64,000 nt of DNA from positions 682,001-746,000 of the forward strand of contig NZ_CP076544.1 of assembly GCF_018885305.1 (NCBI RefSeq), read 5' to 3'. The notes under the pieces are model-generated. The model had not been told where the DNA came from. It saw only the letters and a list, made by a program, of their open reading frames with translations, and made no database searches. Below, piece after piece: positions 59,864-64,000 of the stretch. The first letter of the stretch is position 1; the number at the start of each line of letters is the position of its first letter. The position numbers and the translations under genes are program-made. Origin of the DNA: Curtobacterium sp. L6-1 (GTDB lineage: Bacteria; Actinomycetota; Actinomycetes; Actinomycetales; Microbacteriaceae).

Positions 59864-61147
59864 GTGAAGAACACACGTGCGACAGGCCGCGTGGCCTCGA
59901 TCGCGGGGATCGCGGTCCTCGGCCTGGTGCTCGCGAGCTGCTCGAGCGGGAGCTCGGCCTCGGACGACGCGAAGAGCGGTCAGGACAGCCGCGGCCCGAT
60001 CACCTACGTGCAGGGCAAGGACAACTCGAACGTCGTCCGCCCGCTGATCGAGAAGTGGAACAAGGCGCACCCGGACGAGAAGGTCACGTTCAAGGAGCAG
60101 TCCGACCAGGCCGACCAGCAGCACGACGACCTCGTGCAGCACTTCCAGGCCAAGGACGACAACTACGACGTGGTCGACGTGGACGTCGTCTGGACCGCCG
60201 AGTTCGCGGCGAAGGGCTGGCTCACGCCGCTGACGGGCGACATGGCGATCGACACGGACGCGCTGCTGCCGTCGACGGTGAAGACCGCGACGTACAACGA
60301 CACCCTCTACGCGGCACCCCAGACGTCCGACGGTGCGCTGCTCTACTACCGCAAGGACCTCGTCAAGACCCCGCCCACGACGTGGGACGAGATGATGGAC
60401 GACTGCGCGATCGCGAAGGCCGAGGGCATCGGCTGCTACGCGGGCCAGTTCGCGAAGTACGAGGGCCTGACCGTGAACGCGTCCGAGGCCATCAACGGAT
60501 CCGGCGGTGCGGTCCTGGACGGCAGCGGCAAGCCCACCGTCGACACCGCCGACGCGAAGGCCGGACTGCAGAAGCTCGTCGACGCCTTCGAGGACGGCAA
60601 CATCCCGAAGGAGGCGATCACCTACCAGGAGGAGCAGGGCCGTACCGCGTTCGAGGACGGCAAGCTGCTGTTCCTGCGCAACTGGCCGTACGTCTACAGC
60701 CTCGCCAAGACCGACGGGTCGAGCAAGGTCAAGGACACCTTCGGCATCGCGCCGATCCCCGGCGCGGACGGCGTCGGTGCCTCCACGCTCGGTGGGCACA
60801 ACGCGGCGATCAGCGTGTACTCGAAGCACAAGGCCACCGCGCACGACTTCCTCGAGTTCCTGACCTCGGAGGAGACGCAGAAGTTCTTCGCGACCCAGGG
60901 CTCGCTCGCCCCGGTGATCGGTGACCTGTACACGGACGAGGAGCTCACGGCGAAGCTGCCGTACCTGCCGACGCTGCTCAAGTCCATCGAGTCGGCCGAG
61001 CCCCGTCCGGTGACGCCGTTCTACCCGGCGGTCACGAAGGCGATCCAGGACAACACCTACGCCGCCCTGAAGGGCTCGAAGAGCGTCGACGACGCGATGA
61101 AGGACATGGAGGCCGCGCTGACGTCGGCCACCGACGGCGGCAACTGA
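59864..61147 (+). CDS. Sugar ABC transporter substrate-binding lipoprotein
   Basis: 427 residues. The signal peptide has GRVASIAGIAVLGLVLASC with lipobox LASC and lipidated Cys26, followed by a Ser-rich linker. Family 1 solute-binding features are VVRPLIEKWNKAHPDEKVTF, VDVDVVWTAEFAAKGWLTPL, APQTSDGALLYYRKDL, GKLLFLRNWPYVYSLAK and IAPIPGADGVGASTLGGHNA. The pattern resembles trehalose/maltose-type binding proteins, but the sugar is not determined. The GTG at 59864 has AGGAGA about 8 nt upstream. A LacI-type operator lies in the promoter region. Confidence 0.92.
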   Translation: MKNTRATGRVASIAGIAVLGLVLASCSSGSSASDDAKSGQDSRGPITYVQGKDNSNVVRPLIEKWNKAHPDEKVTFKEQSDQADQQHDDLVQHFQAKDDNYDVVDVDVVWTAEFAAKGWLTPLTGDMAIDTDALLPSTVKTATYNDTLYAAPQTSDGALLYYRKDLVKTPPTTWDEMMDDCAIAKAEGIGCYAGQFAKYEGLTVNASEAINGSGGAVLDGSGKPTVDTADAKAGLQKLVDAFEDGNIPKEAITYQEEQGRTAFEDGKLLFLRNWPYVYSLAKTDGSSKVKDTFGIAPIPGADGVGASTLGGHNAAISVYSKHKATAHDFLEFLTSEETQKFFATQGSLAPVIGDLYTDEELTAKLPYLPTLLKSIESAEPRPVTPFYPAVTKAIQDNTYAALKGSKSVDDAMKDMEAALTSATDGGN

Positions 61148-61161
61148 CCGTCGTCGAGCCG

Positions 61162-61202
61162 GACGGGAGGCCCGTGGTCGCGCTGACCACGAGCCTCCCG
61201 TC
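61162..61202. terminator. Intercistronic hairpin after the binding-protein gene
   Basis: An 18-bp stem with one mismatch, carrying the GGGAGGCCCG core. Placed between binding protein and permeases, it probably keeps permease expression lower than that of the binding protein, a common arrangement. Confidence 0.75.
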
Positions 61203-61243
61203 CTCACCCCCGTGCGTCCCCGACACCGGCAAGGAGGCCGTCC

Positions 61244-62281
61244 GTGTCAGCAGCAACCGAGATCCCCGCAGCGATCCCCGAACCCCCGAGCAGTGACCCC
61301 CAGGGCAGCGGAGCAGCGCGACGCCGGAAGGGCGGGCTGAACGCCGACCACGGCCGGTGGGCCGTCTACCTGATCGGCCCGACGCTCGTGCTCCTCGCCG
61401 TCGTCATCGGCTACCCCGTCGTCAGCGCGGTCATCCAGTCGTTCCAGCTCGACCAGGGTCTGGACAAGGCCACCGGGTTGTTCGTCGAGGGCGGCTTCGC
61501 GGGCGTGACGAACTACGTGCACTGGCTCGGCCAGCAGTGCGGCAACGCGGCCTGCCCGCCCGGCAACCTCGGGTCCCAGTTCTGGGTGGCCTTCGGCAAC
61601 ACGTTCTTCTTCACCGTGGTGACCGTGGCCCTCGAGACCGTCATCGGCCTCTGGATGGCCATCATCATGAACCGCAACTTCCGGGGCCGCGCCCTCGTCC
61701 GTGCGGCGATCCTCATCCCGTGGGCGATCCCGACGGCGGTCACCGCGAAGCTCTGGTACTTCATCTTCGACGCGAACGGCGTCCTCAACCACGTCATCGG
61801 CCACCAGGTCCTGTGGTTCTCGGACGAGTGGGCTTCGCGCTTCGCGATCATCATCGCCGACACCTGGAAGACGACGCCGTTCATGGCGCTGCTCATCCTG
61901 GCCGGGCTCCAGCTCATCCCGGACGAGGTGTACGAGGCCGGCAAGATGGACGGCGCCTCGACGTTCCAGCGGTTCGTCAACATCACGCTGCCGCTCGTCA
62001 AGCCGGCGCTCATGGTCGCCATCCTGTTCCGCGTGCTCGACGCCCTGCGGATCTACGACCTCATCGCGATCATGACCGGCGGCGGAGGCGGATCGGGCAA
62101 CGCCACGGTGTCGCTCTCGGTCCTCGTCGTCGACCAGATCCGGCAGGGCTTCAACTCGGCCTCGGCCCTGTCCACCATCACCTTCGTGGTCATCTTCGTG
62201 GTGGCGTTCATCTTCGTCCGGTTCCTCGGCGCGAACGTCGTCCAGACCCAGGCAGCGCAGCAGAAGGGCGAACTCAAGTGA
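61244..62281 (+). CDS. Sugar ABC transporter permease, MalF type
   Basis: 345 residues from a GTG with AAGGAGG about 7 nt upstream. Six membrane helices; the first is YLIGPTLVLLAVVIGYPVV. The EAA loop, which contacts the ATPase, is EVYEAGKMDGASTFQRFVNI near residue 230. The end is QTQAAQQKGELK. Its stop overlaps the next start as GTGA. No ATPase gene follows in the window, so a shared MsiK-like ATPase encoded elsewhere is likely. Confidence 0.94.
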   Translation: MSAATEIPAAIPEPPSSDPQGSGAARRRKGGLNADHGRWAVYLIGPTLVLLAVVIGYPVVSAVIQSFQLDQGLDKATGLFVEGGFAGVTNYVHWLGQQCGNAACPPGNLGSQFWVAFGNTFFFTVVTVALETVIGLWMAIIMNRNFRGRALVRAAILIPWAIPTAVTAKLWYFIFDANGVLNHVIGHQVLWFSDEWASRFAIIIADTWKTTPFMALLILAGLQLIPDEVYEAGKMDGASTFQRFVNITLPLVKPALMVAILFRVLDALRIYDLIAIMTGGGGGSGNATVSLSVLVVDQIRQGFNSASALSTITFVVIFVVAFIFVRFLGANVVQTQAAQQKGELK

Positions 62282-63183
62282 CCCTCGCAGCAGACCGTCG
62301 CGTCACCGTCCCGGGCGACCGCGCCCGGACCCGCACCGACGTCCGGACGAAGCGGCACGTCGGGCCGAGGCTCCGGACCGGGATCCAGGCCGGCGTCATC
62401 GCGCTGTGGTGCCTCCTGCCCTTCTACTGGATGATCGTCACGTCGTTCCGGGACGTCGGGTACACCTTCGACCCGACGCCGTTCTTCACCCACGTGACGC
62501 TCGACAACTACGCCACGGCGTTCTCCACGTCCCTCGGGAACCACCTGGGGCGCGCACTGCTCAACAGCGTGCTCATCGGCGGGGTCGTGACGATCATCGC
62601 GCTGCTCGTCGGCACCACCGCGGCGTACGCCCTCGCCCGGCTCGAGTTCCGCGGCAAGTCGCTCATCGCCGGCGCCATCCTCGCGGCGTCGATGTTCCCC
62701 GGGGTCGCGCTCATCTCCCCGCTGTTCCAGCTCTTCACGGACATCGGTTGGATGGGCACGTACCAGGCGCTCATCCTGCCGAGCATCTCGTTCGTGCTGC
62801 CGCTGACGGTCTACACGCTGGCGTCGTTCTTCCGCGAGATGCCGTGGGACCTCGAGGAGGCCGCCCGCATCGACGGGTGCACCCGCGTGCAGGCGTTCCG
62901 CCGGATCATCCTGCCGCTCGCCGCACCGGCCGTCTTCACGACGGCGATCCTGGCGTTCATCTCGTCCTGGAACGAGTACCTCATCTCGTCGCAGCTCTCC
63001 AGCGACGCGACCCAGCCGGTGACCGTCGCCATCGCGTCGTTCGCCGGGTCGCAGCCGCACCAGGAGCCGTACACCGCCGTCATGGCGGCGGGCACGATCG
63101 TCACGATCCCGCTCGTCATCCTGGTGCTGGTGTTCCAGCGTCGCATCGTGGCCGGCCTCACCGCCGGCGGCGTGAAGGGCTGA
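62278..63183 (+). CDS. Sugar ABC transporter permease, MalG type
   Basis: 301 residues from a GTG overlapping the previous stop. Membrane helices include QAGVIALWCLLPFYWMIVTS, SVLIGGVVTIIALLVGTTAA and SLIAGAILAASMFPGVALIS. The EAA loop is DLEEAARIDGCTRVQAFRRI near residue 200. The final segment is VFQRRIVAGLTAGGVKG, the normal end of MalG-type proteins. It pairs with the MalF-type permease. Confidence 0.95.
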   Translation: MTLAADRRVTVPGDRARTRTDVRTKRHVGPRLRTGIQAGVIALWCLLPFYWMIVTSFRDVGYTFDPTPFFTHVTLDNYATAFSTSLGNHLGRALLNSVLIGGVVTIIALLVGTTAAYALARLEFRGKSLIAGAILAASMFPGVALISPLFQLFTDIGWMGTYQALILPSISFVLPLTVYTLASFFREMPWDLEEAARIDGCTRVQAFRRIILPLAAPAVFTTAILAFISSWNEYLISSQLSSDATQPVTVAIASFAGSQPHQEPYTAVMAAGTIVTIPLVILVLVFQRRIVAGLTAGGVKG

Positions 63184-63187
63184 GCCG

Positions 63188-63472
63188 GTGGCACAGCGTG
63201 CGCCCCTGCGCCCGACGTCGCGGATCGAGGAGGCCATCGGGTTCGTCGGCTGCTTCGGGCTGCTGTTCCTCGGGGTGACGGTGTTCTGCGAGCTCACCGG
63301 ACGCCCGGCCCTCGCGTGGGCGATGACCCTGCTCGTCACGGTGGTCGCCGTCGCGCTCCTCGACGGATGGCGCCGCCGCGTGCTCCGCCGCCACGAGGAG
63401 ACGGATGCCTGCCGGCCGCCGGTCGGCCGGGGTGAGCGCCCCGCGGACGTGCCGCGCGGGTCGGGGCGCTGA
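63188..63472 (+). CDS. Small membrane protein in the sugar-transport operon
   Basis: 94 residues from a GTG 4 nt after the permease stop. Two hydrophobic helices (AIGFVGCFGLLFLGVTVFCEL and LAWAMTLLVTVVAVALLDGW) are followed by a basic Arg-rich tail RRRVLRRHEE and a Pro/Gly-rich end. The protein is not recognised. Tight spacing suggests it is translated with the transporter. Confidence 0.65.
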   Translation: MAQRAPLRPTSRIEEAIGFVGCFGLLFLGVTVFCELTGRPALAWAMTLLVTVVAVALLDGWRRRVLRRHEETDACRPPVGRGERPADVPRGSGR

Positions 63473-63491
63473 CGGGCCTCCAGGCAGTTCC

Positions 63492-64000
63492 GTGGGGATC
63501 CAGGAGATCGCGACCGCGACCGGACTGTCCAAGGCGACCGTGTCCCGAGCCCTCCGCGGGCTGCCCACGGTGGCCGGGGCGACGATCGACGAGGTGCGCC
63601 GTGTCGCCGACGAACTCGGGTACGTCCCGAGCTCGGCGGCGGCCGGGCTCGCCACCGGACGCCAGCGTGCCGTCGGGGTGGTCCTGCCGGTCATCGACCG
63701 CTGGTTCTACGCCAAGGCACTCGGTGGGGTCGACGCCGAGCTGCGGGCGGCCGGGTACGACCTGGTCCTGTACAACCTCGGCGGGCCGGGCGGCGACCGG
63801 CACCGGGCGTTCCGACGGGCGATGCTGCGGCAGCGGGTCGACGCCCTCGTGCTGCTCTCCCTCGTGCTCGACGAGACCGAACGCCGGGAACTGCAGGTGA
63901 GCGAACTGCCGACGATCGTCATCGGCGGTCCGGCCCACGACCTCCGGAACGTCGGCGTGGACGACCGCGCGGTGGCGGCCCTCGTCGTGCGGCACCTGAC
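63492..64000 (+). CDS. LacI-family transcriptional regulator (3' end outside window)
   Basis: The frame starts at GTG 63492 and stays open to the window edge (169 codons visible). The N-terminal helix-turn-helix reads VGIQEIATATGLSKATVSRA with the family's VSRALRG, followed by the hinge region (VRRVADELGYVPSSAAAGLA). The periplasmic-binding-like core starts with TGRQRAVGVVLPVIDRWFYA. It most likely represses the sugar ABC operon through the palindrome at 59733. It starts 20 bp after the small membrane gene, so it may be in the same operon. Confidence 0.9.
   Translation, partial: MGIQEIATATGLSKATVSRALRGLPTVAGATIDEVRRVADELGYVPSSAAAGLATGRQRAVGVVLPVIDRWFYAKALGGVDAELRAAGYDLVLYNLGGPGGDRHRAFRRAMLRQRVDALVLLSLVLDETERRELQVSELPTIVIGGPAHDLRNVGVDDRAVAALVVRHL

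Overview
The window is about 71% G+C by eye. Its gene order (mtrA-mtrB-lpqB-comF-hpf-secA, pdtaS next to a WhiB gene, ilvB-ilvN-ilvC-serA-leuB, gltX followed by tRNA-Gln) is characteristic of high-GC Actinobacteria. The 16S sequence, the frequent GTG starts and short proteins such as DUF3499, DUF5719 and SCO4848-type point to Microbacteriaceae. Curtobacterium or a close relative is my best guess, from memory of 16S and gene order and without a search. The window is ordinary chromosome: I see no integrase, transposase, phage gene or CRISPR array.

Layout. 1-5.2 kb: end of a large membrane protein (probably a glycosyltransferase), a DUF5719 envelope protein, a degenerate metallopeptidase-fold protein, DUF3499 and S-adenosylhomocysteinase. 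5.2-13.3 kb: an actinobacterial membrane cluster. RDD and DUF58/MoxR/DUF4350/DUF4129/multi-TM genes lie on the minus strand and SpoIIM on the plus strand; the last five minus-strand genes are translationally coupled. 13.5-22.2 kb: the MtrAB-LpqB envelope two-component system, a ComF-like phosphoribosyltransferase, long-form HPF and SecA. 22.3-26.2 kb: Rv3235-like protein, PdtaS kinase, WhiB1-like regulator, a small membrane protein, Bcp peroxiredoxin and tRNA-Lys(CTT). 26.4-29.6 kb: IMPACT-family protein, then a tightly coupled trio (EspR-like HTH, HELGH zinc-protease-like protein, MAB_1171c-like membrane protein) followed by two intergenic repeat fields. 29.9-35.8 kb: amino-acid permease, MscS channel, ArsB/SLC13-like permease and CorA. 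35.9-38.3 kb: otsAB trehalose synthesis. 38.4-50.5 kb: branched-chain amino acid genes (ilvD, ilvB, ilvN, ilvC, leuB, ilvE) with serA, mtlD, two small membrane proteins and a fumarylacetoacetase-like hydrolase. 50.6-56.4 kb: one complete rRNA operon (16S-23S-5S, no tRNA seen in the spacer), sitting between the hydrolase gene and gltX. 56.4-59.6 kb: gltX, a thioredoxin-reductase-like flavoprotein, tRNA-Gln(CTG) and a zinc-ribbon protein. 59.7-64 kb: a sugar ABC importer (binding protein and two permeases, no ATPase) with a LacI-type operator upstream and the 5' part of a LacI-family regulator at the right edge.

Two themes recur between the genes. First, bidirectional palindromic terminators share a GGGAGGCCCG/CGGGCCTCCC core; one 40-bp perfect palindrome occurs identically twice, 11 kb apart. 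Second, several genes have a -10-like TAGRNT hexamer only 6-7 nt before the start codon, as expected for leaderless transcripts. The most interesting unexplained unit is the EspR-like/HELGH/membrane-protein operon at 27.16-28.99 kb with its downstream array of 24-bp hairpin repeats.
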